Assembly (NCBI RefSeq): GCF_040954645.1 | Contig: NC_092810.1 | Location: 12,324,377-12,388,376, forward strand | DNA from: Diabrotica undecimpunctata | Lineage: Eukaryota > Arthropoda > Insecta > Coleoptera > Chrysomelidae | DNA: 64,000 nucleotides | Reading direction: 5' to 3' | Shown here: piece after piece, positions 32,690-42,920 of the stretch | How positions within the stretch are numbered: the stretch's first letter is position 1 | Layout of the letters: each line of letters begins with the position of its first letter | Position numbers and translations under genes: made by a program | The notes under the pieces: generated by a model | What the model was told of the DNA's origin: nothing | The model's input: only the letters and a program-made list of their open reading frames with translations | Database searches by the model: none

Positions 32690-34915
32690 CCTTTATCATT
32701 CGTAAGGATGTGGTGACGTTATGTTATTTGACGAATGGTTGCTACCAATTCTTCTCTCTCCTGCCTCAGACAGAGAGTAACGGTAGCGCACTTTATTTGG
32801 TCTGACCATCGGAGTGGCGATCTTCCTCGGGTTCTTTTACCATCTACCTTGCCTTCAACCACCAACCTCTCCATGCTCTCCATTCGTCTGGTAATGTGTC
32901 CAAAGTACCTCAATATATTTTGGTTGATGATTGTGATAAGCCTAGTATTGATGTCGAGTGCTGTCAATATTGAGACATTTGTGCGATGTGATGTCTAGTG
33001 TATGCGCATCATTCTACAATATACCCACATTTCAAAGGGCATTATACGTCATGAGTCGGACTTTTTAATGGTCCAAGTTTATGACGCATAGGTAGAGACA
33101 GGAAAAATAAGCGTCCATACTAGGCGCAGTTTCGTGTTCCTGGTTATGTCCGTATCTTTCCAGATTTTTGTAAGTTTGACCTTTGCTGATCTGGCCATTG
33201 TAAGGCTAGACATATCTCTTCTTCGCATCCACCATTGTTTGTGATAATAGAACCTAATTAATTGAAATGGCTTACAACTTCAAACTCCGCTAAGTTTCGT
33301 ATTTTCGGCTGGTTATTTCTAATTCGATCGATTATCATTACCTTGGTCTTCTGTGCAATAATTTTAAGTCCATATTCTCAACTAATAGTATCTAGTCTGT
33401 TCATGATGTATTCAAGATTATTTGTTGATGATGCTAGTACTAAAGTGTCGTCAGCATAGCGGAGATTGCTGATTTTTCGGCCTCCGACTGATATTCCTCC
33501 TTGCCATCCGTCGAATACAATGCGCATTATGTGTTCGCTGTGTATATAGAATAACATGGGAGAGATAATACATCCTTGACGAACACCGGCCTTTAGTTTA
33601 AAATTATCGGAGTATATGATGTTGACTCTTACGTTTGCTGTGTTGTTGATATACAGTTATAGTAGGTATATTAGATGTTCGGGGGTACCCATTTCTCTGA
33701 GTATTCCCCACATTGTATGCCATTTTACATTATCGAACGCTTTCGAGTAGTTGGCGAAGCACAAATATGTTTCTAGATTAAATTCTCTAGATTTTTCTAT
33801 AATTTGTCTGAGATTGAGAATTTGTTCTCGTGTGCGTCTTCCAGGGATAAATCCACATTGTTCTTGTGGGATCTGTGGTAGAAGTATTGATTTTAATCTC
33901 TCGTTAATTATAGTTAGCAGAACTTTTCTTGCGTGGGAGATCACGGCTATAGTGCGGTAGTTATTACAGTCAGCTGGTGAGCCTTTCTTATAAATAGGTA
34001 TGAACGTGAACTTACACCAATCATCTGGCCATTGTCCTGTGTTCCAGATTTCATTACACAGTTTAACATTACTTCAATTCCTATATCTCCCATTTCTTTA
34101 AGGGCTTCCACCGTGATTCCGTCTACTCCTTGAGATTTTAAAATATGTGGTTCCTTTTCGTTATTTATTTCTTCTGGATTCACGTCTTCATGGTCACTAT
34201 GAAACAACATTTCACAATATTGTTTCCATGTCGCTGTTATGCCCTCTGGATTGGTGATGATCGTTCTCAAGTTATCTTTAATTATCTACGTTTATGGTGT
34301 GAACTCTTTAGTTAAGTATTTTACTTTGACAAACAGTTTTCTAGATTCTTGACGGTCGGCGTGTTCTTGTAGTTGTTTGCATATTTCTTTAATATGAATA
34401 ATTTTTGTCTCTTCTACTTGATGATTTTATGCGTCTGTTTACATTTGCTATCTTGTTTTCAGTTTCTGTTGAATTTGAAGCATTGTTTCTAATTTTTCTT
34501 CGTTCTTTTATTAGGTTCAGTGTCTCATCAGTCATCCAGTGTTGTTCTTTCCTTGGGGTATCTTAGGGGTTTGTAATATTTATTGCGTCTATAATCCACG
34601 TCTCTATGTTCCCATGTTTGATTGGGATCGCCAGTAATGTTTGGTGTGTTACTATGTCTTAGCGTTTCATTGTATTTTCTAGCTTCTTTAGGTATATATT
34701 GAATTATTTTTTTTGTTTCGGTTATTTTTTACGAAATTTGCTATGGAATTCGGATTGTAACATTTAATAAATAATTTAATCCGCAATCAGCCGCTGGTTT
34801 TGTCTTTAAGTTGACTACTGAACTTTTCCATCGTTTGCTGACAAGAATATAATCTATTTGGTTTTCATATATTTTTATTCTACGGTGTACCAATTCTTGG
34901 TAAATCGATTTTTTT
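32690..34915 (-). pseudogene. LINE with endonuclease and RT, decayed
   Basis: From the 5' side on the minus strand: EN end encoded near 34870 (ENQIDYILVSKRWKSSVVNL), linker, PEGITATWKQYCEMLFHSDH (34250), LKSQGVDGITVEALKEMG, then RT: QEQCGFIPGRRTREQILNLR, YLCFANYSKAFDNVKWHTMW, a degraded ADDTLVLAS box near 33440, and the tail RYFGHITRRMESMERLVVEG with KRTRGRSPLRWSDQIK (32930-32730). Many stops. The polarity and EN type match 13861-15600. Confidence 0.87.
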
Positions 34916-36569
34916 GTGTTTTTACTCCCTTACGAGAAGGCTTCAAGGGGAAAGCCTGGGGATAAAAGTTGTAAACTTTTTTGCATCTTTTTTGAGGTCC
35001 CAAAATGAATATCCACGGCAAAATTTAGCTTGTTCGTATGATTTTTAGGAGTCAACTCTCTGCCGACTGGACTATATACATCAAAAAAGTTTAAATTTTT
35101 TTGAGTACAGCCGACACTTTATATCTTAAATATTTTTTATTTTTGCTGACCGAACTAAAAAACATATAACTGACAACTAATTGCATGTCCGTTTGTCCTT
35201 TCATTAGTATCGTGTGGAGGACTACTAATCAAAATATACATGCCAGATACAAATTGCTTTGTGAGGTATTTCCTCTTAGTCTCTCAGCAAGTGAAATAAA
35301 AATAAAAGGCAGCAGAAGGCCCCAACATTGCAAAAAAGACGCCTCCGGCGGTCTTGTTTTGTAATTAAAATTTGCTACCCTTGCTGCAAAACGGCTCATT
35401 ATTCGATGTTGTTTTATTCAGCTTCTCATTGTCATATTAGCAGAAAGCTCTCTTTTGCTTGTTTGTTTTGTTATTTATAGTTATTTATGTGGAATCAGAC
35501 CTAGTGGAATTTTACTAATTGGATTAATGTTTTATTTTACTTTTTTTATTACAGATTAAAGGATTAGGCATGAATTATGTCCGTTATAATGAATAATTTG
35601 AATATAATTTTAGTTATGAATAGCAGTTTATTACTAAAACATTTTAAGCTGTTTTATAAGTATTAAATAAATAATTCACTAGCAAATAATATAATAACAT
35701 AACATATAACAAAATAACATAATAAAGTATACAAAAAAACATGGCAGTTCTGCGAAAGCTTTACTAACTTAGACCTCGCAATATATTTTTAAAAAGCTAT
35801 TATTGCAAAAGTCCACACTAATGACAATGGTATTCGTAAAGAATAAAAGTCATTTCTTTAAAATGACTCCTTAAGAAGTTACTTTAACCTTTTGTAAACC
35901 CATTGGAGATGTTTTTTATGCGCCAGAAGTAAAGACACAAATCCTGAAAGTTTTGTTGATGTACATTTGCATCTTACTCGGTATTTAACGTAAGTTTTGG
36001 ACCATGGGTTTATAAAATTTAAAGGAATTAAAAAGGAAACTATACGACGTATTTTATACATCAAATAATGTAGCGGGCAAAATTTTTAGAAACAATGGAC
36101 CCAGTGTAATAAAAGCTTACATTATGTTTTGTAGACCTACGTAAAATCTTTGATTTATTTAACGCTTTCGGTCCCAAAGATAATTAGAAGTACCAGTAAC
36201 GTGAACCATCCTTATATCCCAGATGTTGATATCATAGAGATAATAGTTTTTTAACGAAAAGAAGATCCTATAAACATTTTTTAATTAATTTGAAACAATT
36301 AAATTTTCATAATTGATGTTGTGTTGTTACCAAAAAAATATTGTACTGAAAAGTACCGCTGGGGTAAATTCAGAATGGAAAAGAATAATAAGGCATATTA
36401 TATTAAATATAGATTTAGATTTAGATATAGATTTTAATTATTTATCTCATAATATTCTATGAAACAGTTCTTATTTTGCAACTTGCAATTTACATAAAGA
36501 GCAAATTGAAACATTGATAAAGTTTATTTCTAGGCATGCTCAGAAAAGTCGATGACATCATTTCGCCTA
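34916..36569. other. Intergenic DNA left of the DUF7869-like transposon
   Basis: AT-rich, no gene recognised. A segment at 34920-35110 may belong to an unidentified repeat. Confidence 0.35.
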
Positions 36570-36592
36570 GTGAGAACAATAGTGGCGAAACT
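36570..36592 (+). repeat. Left terminal inverted repeat
   Basis: 23 bp identical to the reverse complement of 40503-40525. A TTTCGCC at 36561-36567 just outside can pair with the GGCGAAA inside it. Confidence 0.85.
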
Positions 36593-36988
36593 CGAAAATC
36601 AAGGATTTTGAGTTAAGTCCATCAACCGACATCTAAATATGCCCTCTTTCATGTGCAAGATCGGCGAACAATTATTTTATTTCCTTACTACTAGAGGGCA
36701 GCCACGTGTCTTTAGGGTATTGTGAATTTGTCAAATATTTTGATGTAATAACGACGAAGGTCAGTGCTTAAATTGTCTTCGTTGGGAAAGCAACGAAACT
36801 TCACATCAAGACTGGCGAATCTGTAATTACGCCGTGATTGCACGTATTCGAACAATTATCTTTAAAACGATTAGTGTAATAGTGGCGAATGTGCACTTTT
36901 GTCATTCATGTTCTGAATTCGGAGTGTAAAATCTAAATTAAATTAAAAAAAGAACGACGAACCTGTAATTTCGTCTATTACGTTGTAG

Positions 36989-37262
36989 GTAAGTGAAAGT
37001 TTTATTTATGTGTGGGATATTTATTTTGATTTTAGCTTTTATTGTATTACAGTTTTGTATCATATTAAAATATTATTACTACTTTCACGGGTATTGCATA
37101 ACAGGGACTGTTAAAAATAATTTAAATCAGTATTACTTCGCTGTAATATTAAATATATAAAAATAAATCTAGTTACATTTTTTTAAAAGATAGTACCGTA
37201 ATGTCGAATTAAATTATTTTAAACTCAAATTTAAATTATGTTTATAATAATATTATTTTTAG
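36989..37262 (+). other. Probable 5' UTR intron of the transposon gene
   Basis: Donor TAG|GTAAGTG at 36989 and acceptor TATTTTTAG| ending at 37262 precede the start codon at 37282. The transcription start is not visible. Confidence 0.55.
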
Positions 37263-37281
37263 GTCTTAAAGATCCGGAATC

Positions 37282-39959
37282 ATGAGCGGACGGTCAGAAA
37301 AAATGCTAACTGCTCTTGGAATATAGTAAGTTTCGGTGCAATTTAGATTTAAATTTTTGTATGTTGTGCCCTTTTGCTTTTAGTGTAAACCGCAAAGGGG
37401 AAAAGCCAAGTTTTAGTCAAGATTCTTCCAACCAAAATTTACATAAGATGAGTAACGACGAAGAAAGTAATTTTGGAGTATTAAAACAAACAGATGAAAA
37501 AATCCAGGCTGTTCTGGAAATAAAGTAAGTTTTAGTTGTTTATTATATTAAGAAACCTAATATTTTGTAATGAAATAGTTTACTTTTAAATTTATTTACA
37601 TAAAACGCTTTTTTTAATCTTAATTTTGTTTCATTTTTAGTGTAAATTGCGAAAATCAAAACAAAATTGAGAAAAATTCACCAAAAATGGATGATCTCAT
37701 AGGAAGTTGCTCAGAATTAAAGCCAACAGAGAAAGGTAAATGTTTTATTTTATCCTATTTTAAATAATATCATCTTTTTATTACCATTGCATTAACAATT
37801 TATTTTATTCGTTTCCCAATTTTAAGCTGACAAAACACTTTATGATGGTGTTTTATGGTAGATCAAAAGTAAAAAATTGATGTTGATAAAAACACCTATG
37901 ATAACAAAGACTAATTTTACTGATTTTAAAGGAAATTACTAAATTACCTCTTTTATTTATAGGGGTAGAACAGGACATTGAGAACATTGAAAACGAAGGT
38001 TCAAGAGACTCCAGGGATTCAAGTAGCTCCGATGAGTCCTCATCTGAATCATGGTGTTCCAAGGGTAGTCGTTGTAGCAGATCGTCTTCTACAAAATCAT
38101 TGAGCTCATCAGTAGATGATAGTGATAGAGACCCAGATTTCAATGAAGAAAGTAATGAATCCGAAGAATCCACAGGTTCGAACAGAAACGTTGAAAGAAC
38201 GAGAAAGAGGAAACGAAATCCAGAAGGCTGGAAAAGAACTATTGTAAAAAAATTAAGAAACTGTGGAAAAGAATATCAATCTCTTCATAATGGTAAGTTA
38301 ATTCCAGCAAGAAAAATGCTTTCATCGTGCAAAAATACTTGCAGGCTAAAATGTAGTGTTAAGTTCACCCAGGAAGATAGGGAAATACTTTTTAATAGTT
38401 TCTGGAATTTGGGAAACTTAGAGAATCAGCGAAGTTTTGTTGTAAACCATATGCAACCTATCCAACCAAAATACAGACACGTTCTAATCGAAAGGCAGAA
38501 AGAGCAAGGATTAAACAAAGGCTACTACTTTGAAAAAAATAATGAACGCAAGCAAGTTTGCTTCTTATTTTTTAGGGGAACTCTTGGTGTAAGTGAAAGA
38601 TTTATTAGAACTGTCAAAACTAAAGATAAAGGGGGTTATTTAGAAACCGATTTGCGTGGAAAAGGTAAACACAAAAATATTTCGGAACAAATTAAAAATG
38701 ATATGACACACCATCTTTCATCAATACCAGCTGTGGAAAGCCACTATACCAGGGCTAACACACAAAAAAAATATATCGAGGGTGGAAAGACAGTGAGTGA
38801 TTTATACAATGATTATGTAGAGTTATGTAAGGCACAAAACAAGAATTATGGCAAAATATCTATGTATAGATATCTGTTCAACTACGAATTTAACATGTCT
38901 TTTCACATTCCAAAAAAGGACCAGTGCCTTACATGTAATACATACAAGAATTCGAATCCTGACGAAAAACTTCAAATAGAGCAAAGCTACAAAACACATA
39001 TAATAGAAAAAGAATTATCGCGGTATGAGAAAAGTAAAGACAAATCAAAGATTAGCCGTTTATTTCAAGTTGCCTGCTTTGATTTGCAGGCTGCTCTACC
39101 TGTTCCAAAAGGGGATGTATCATCTTTTTATTATAAGTCGCGGTTAAACTCCTACAACTTTACAATTTGTAAGCTGCAGCAAAAAGGCTTGGGACCAGTT
39201 GACTGCTTTTTTTGGCATGAGGGAGAGGCCAAACGGGGAGCATCCGAAATTGGGACATGCCTTTTAGAATATTTAAAAAAACAATCAGATCTTGCTAATT
39301 CAGATGGTTTAGAACTTGTTTTGTATTCGGACAATTGTGGAGGCCAGGGTAAAAATAAATTCATTATAACAGCATATTTATTTGCTGTGGCAAAATATAA
39401 AATTAAGAGCATTACTCACAAATTTTTTGTGGTAGGACATGGTCAAAATGAGGGCGATGCTAGCCATTCGGTTATTGAAAAGGCAGTCAAGAAATTTCTT
39501 AAAAGTGGACCAATTTACGTACCAGCACATTACTCGGCAATCATTAGTTCTGCAAAAAAGAAAGGAAGTAGATTTCAAGTGCACGAAATGGCACACCAAG
39601 ATTTTTATGACATTAAACATTTGACTCAAACCTTAGTTAATTCTTCGTTTAATGAGAATTGCGAAGGTAAAAAATTTAACTTTAATGATATTGCAATGGT
39701 TAAAGTTGAAAGGCCGCATTTAGATCGTTTTTTTTATAAAACTTCTTATACAGAAACTCAGTTTCAATCGGTCTTAGTTAGAAATAGCAAAACAAGAAAG
39801 CGACTATGCACTTTAGATGAGTATTCTTTGGTTCCACTCTACCGAGAACCAATTTCCATTTCTAAAAAGAAGTTTGATGACTTGCAAAGTCTCTTACAAA
39901 ATAAATCAATTCCTTCTGCCCACAATCAGTTCTTTAGTAGTTTGAAATATGAAACATAA
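37282..39959 (+). CDS. DUF7869-like RNase H-fold protein, candidate transposase (758 aa, four exons)
   Basis: Exons 37282-37325, 37384-37524, 37641-37735 and 37963-39959; all introns are GT..AG and the spliced length (2277 nt) is an open frame from ATG to TAA. N-terminal acidic Ser-rich tail (about residues 75-165), a basic RTRKRKRNPEGWKR stretch (172-185), a Cys cluster (194, 216, 220, 224), an LGVSERFIRTV helix-turn-helix-like segment (301-311), CLTC (415-418), then the RNase H-like core: FDLQAALPVPK (Asp467), LVLYSDNCGGQGKNK (Asp550) and VVGHGQNEGDASHSVIEKAV (Glu599 candidate). The C-terminus ISKKKFDDLQSLL...FFSSLKYE is the family's usual ending. Such proteins are widespread and unnamed in insects. 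With both inverted repeats flanking it, a DDE-type transposase is the best inference; catalysis is unproven. Confidence 0.88.
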
Positions 39960-40139
39960 GTGAAATGATAAATTTAATTTTACTAGTTCTTTTGCTTACT
40001 TTAAATTTGTTTAACATGTATATCGTTTTCTTGTTAACAGAGATGATGTTAATTATTACTTAAGATCTTATTTTGTTATTTTTCTATGTATGTCCATTGT
40101 ACTTTAGTTTCATTTTGTGAATAACTGTTTGGTTTATAC

Positions 40140-40145
40140 AATAAA
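40140..40145 (+). terminator. Poly(A) signal of the transposon gene
   Basis: AATAAA about 180 bp after the stop codon, inside the right inverted repeat. Confidence 0.6.
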
Positions 40146-40502
40146 ATATTTTGTTTGATGCGTTTCATTTATTTTTAAAAGTTTTTTTTTAATTATCTAA
40201 AACAAAAACTAAACTAAAAACACAATGAAGTGAAAACTTCTAGTGTATAATGTAGTGTATAGTGGCGAAACAGCCAATTAAATATCCTCGATCATGCAAT
40301 AATGGCGAAACGCAGAAAAAAAAATAAAAAAAATTACTATGTCCATCTTTTCTTCAAATAAAATTACTTCTACTAATTGGTTTAAATAACAAGAAGCAGA
40401 TTATTAGAAAAATTCTACAAAATGATTACCTATTAGGCACTTATACTATTCAGCAATTTCATCAAAACTTCAAATTAGATTATCTCGAAATGTTCATTTT
40501 GA

Positions 40503-40525
40503 AGTTTCGCCACTATTGTTCTCAC
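40503..40525 (-). repeat. Right terminal inverted repeat
   Basis: Perfect 23-bp inverted match of 36570-36592; identity fades inward after the shared AAACT. Confidence 0.85.
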
Positions 40526-41035
40526 CAGACGATTTATTAGATCTTCTGTTCAAACCGTAACATTGCTACGGGGTTGGCAAGGATATAAAACAACATTTTT
40601 TCTATTATAAATAGCAATAAAATTAACAATAAATAACAAAAATTATCAATGTTAAGTTATCAGTAATGTAAATATATCCTAAAGTGATCGTTTCATTAAG
40701 ATAATTGTAATATTCTATACCTGGGATTTAATTACTCCAGACAAAGAATACGTATAGCCCAGCCTGGTTATGCAAAAATCATCGATTTCACGGCAAAATC
40801 ACGCCATCGAGAGTGAAAGTTAGACGTTAAGTTATCCTTACATTTTACCTGATTTCATTAAGGCATCATCGGTGTTGGAGGTAAGTTTATAATTGTAATA
40901 TTGGCTGTGATACCTAGAATGATATATTAGGTTAATCTCTAGATTACATTTTACCGTTTTCCCGGTTTTATGGTTATTTTCTACATAAGCATAATTATTT
41001 TTGTTAATGCCAACAATTTTATGTAATACATATAG
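40526..41035. other. AT-rich spacer
   Basis: No feature recognised. Confidence 0.3.
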
Positions 41036-41685
41036 CAAATGCTACTGATTGTCAGTGCTGCCAATAATTAGGCAGCCGAGGCATTTATTTACCTTTAGTG
41101 ATTGGCACCTTTAATTTCAGGAATAAAAAAATGTCTAAAGCAAATATACAAACAAATATAATAAAGAAATTCTTCAAGAAGCTTTGCGGGAAGGCGACGG
41201 CAGCAGTTAAATATGAAACATCCAGAGCTACTCTGCGATTTAGACTAAGCGAAAAATTTAAAAAAGTAGCACATGGTCCAAATACTTAAGTATTTCAGAA
41301 GAAACTGTATTAGAAAAATGGGTAGTAGATTGTCACAGAAAAGGGTTTCCTAAAAGAAAAGAGAACATACAAGCTTCTGTTAAGTCATTTTTGTATCAGA
41401 ACCCCTGACCAAATCCATTTAAAAACAAACTTCCTGGGGATCATCAGTATCAGGAAAAAATGAAAAGGAGCGAACAAAGTTAGAAAATAAAGCAAAACGA
41501 TTTCTGAAAAAAAAAAATAAAATTCCTTGAAAGGAAAAAGGGTTAAACGAAATACTAAGATTAAGGTACTCAAAGAAACATCTTTATTTCAACAGAAATT
41601 TAGTATTTTAGAGGACTTACAACTAAACAAGCTTTTAACTAAAGAAGATGATCGACAGCCCCATGAAATGTATGCAATATTATAG
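41036..41685 (+). pseudogene. pogo/Tigger-type element, internally deleted copy
   Basis: Starts with the same leader as the next copy (AGCAAATGCTACTGATTG, GGCAGCCGAGGCATT) and the first transposase exon (41131: MSKANIQTNIIKKFFKKLCG, psq-type HTH). A small deletion shifts the frame near 41286 and, at about 41452, sequence jumps to the family's 3' end (lysine-rich tail and GATGATCGACAGCCCCAT). About 1.6 kb of the internal part seen in copy 2 is missing. Confidence 0.8.
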
Positions 41686-42431
41686 CAAATGCTACTGATT
41701 GGCACTGCTGCCAATAATTAGGCAGCCGAGGCATTCATTTACCTTTAGTGATTGGCATCTTTAATTTCAGGAATAAAAAAATGTCTAAAGCAAATTTACA
41801 AAAAAATATAATAAATAAATTCTTCAAGAAGCTTTACGGGAAGGCGACGGCAGCAGTTAAATATGGAACATCCAGAGCTACTCTGCAATTTAGACTAAGC
41901 GAAAAATTTAAAAAAGTAGCACATGGTCCAAATACTTATTTAAGTAATTCAGAAGAAACTGTATTAGAAAAATGGGTAGTAGATTGTCACAGAAAAGGGT
42001 TTCCTAAAAGAAAAGAGGACATCCAAGCTTCTGTTAAGTCATTTTTGTATCAGAACCCCTGACCAAATCCATTTAAAAACAAACTTTCTGGGGATCATCG
42101 GTATCAATCGTTTTTAAGAAGTTACCCTAATTTAACAAATAGAATTCCTGAAGCTGTAAACAATGCCAGTGGAAACGTGTCAGAAAATGATATCGGAAAG
42201 TGGTTTAATAATATACAAGAATATTTAATGAAAAAGAACTATTTTTACATTCTTTTTGATCCTACCAGAGTTTACAATGGAGATGAAACTTATTTTACCC
42301 TTCGTCTGAAAGAAGATAGGATTCTTGCACCAAAAAGTTCCAAAAATGTTTATCAGATAGAGTAAGGCCCATCGAAAATAAATATTACCGAAATAATGTT
42401 AGTGGCATTATATACAAATGCCACTAGAATT

Positions 42432-42920
42432 TTCCTTGCCGAGTAATTTATTAAACTGTTTGCTTCACAAGTTTTAGGAAGCACAGTGGGAAAAATTTGA
42501 ATTCGGTTTCGCCAGGTAGAAATCGTTTGATTTCTCTTTTTGTTTTTAGATGGCGTAGTAATGTCCGTATATAGTTATTTTGATAACTATTGTCTAGGAC
42601 GGGAAAGATTATTGTTTTGGTTCAGAGTCCACCGCTCTGAGGAGACCTAAAGAGGTCGAAATACGTATAAGCGGCTGTCGCTGCCCTGTATCAAAACAAA
42701 AATCTAATACCGTCATTATGTTTTATTACTTTACTTTGGTTGGAGTACCAGAAACTGAATTCACTACGAATTTTGACCATGATAAACGGCATGGGGAATG
42801 CAATTTTAGATTCCCTTGCCGAGTAATTTATCAAGCTGTTTGCTTCGAAAGTTTTAGGAAGCACAGTGGGAAACATTTGAATTCGGTTTCGCCAGGTAGA
42901 AATCGTTTGATTTATCTTTT
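42432..42920 (+). mobile_element. Hammerhead-bearing retrozyme/Penelope-type insert
   Basis: 489 bp inserted in the pogo copy with a perfect 13-bp duplication TGCCACTAGAATT (42419-42431 and 42921-42933). Its two ends are 110-bp direct repeats (42432-42541 and 42812-42921, about 93% identical), i.e. 1.29 copies of a 380-bp unit. The unit holds a hammerhead motif at 42632-42674. Tandem permuted units with hammerheads and 10-15 bp duplications describe Penelope-like terminal repeats and metazoan retrozymes. No protein is encoded. Confidence 0.82.
42632..42674 (+). ncRNA. Hammerhead ribozyme motif (type I)
   Basis: All core positions are present: CTGAGGA (C3-A9, 42637-42643), stem II GACCT/AGGTC with an AAAG loop (42644-42657), GAA (42658-42660), short self-complementary stem III ATACGTAT (42661-42668), A17 at 42669, and stem I CCGCT/AGCGG (42632-42636 with 42670-42674). 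Predicted cleavage is after 42669. The palindromic, loopless stem III is typical of hammerheads thought to act as dimers in tandem repeats. Confidence 0.83.

Larger units (their letters stand above)
36570..40525 (+). mobile_element. Apparently complete DNA transposon encoding a DUF7869-like protein
   Basis: 3956 bp bounded by 23-bp perfect inverted repeats: 36570-36592 and the reverse complement of 40503-40525 (shared core GAACAATAGTGGCGAAAC, starting GTGAG). Inside each end the word GGCGAA(A) recurs: 36584, about 36662, 36814 and 36884 on the left; 40264 and 40304 on the right. The only gene is the four-exon CDS at 37282-39959, with its poly(A) signal at 40140, all inside the repeats. No clear target duplication: left flank TCGCCTA, right flank CAGACGA. 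A matching element name is not known to me. Confidence 0.82.

Noticed and set aside
38100..38102. TTG at 38100 as the start of the transposon protein
   Set aside because: The frame is open upstream and joins three short exons with good GT..AG sites to an ATG at 37282, giving an exact 2277-nt CDS.
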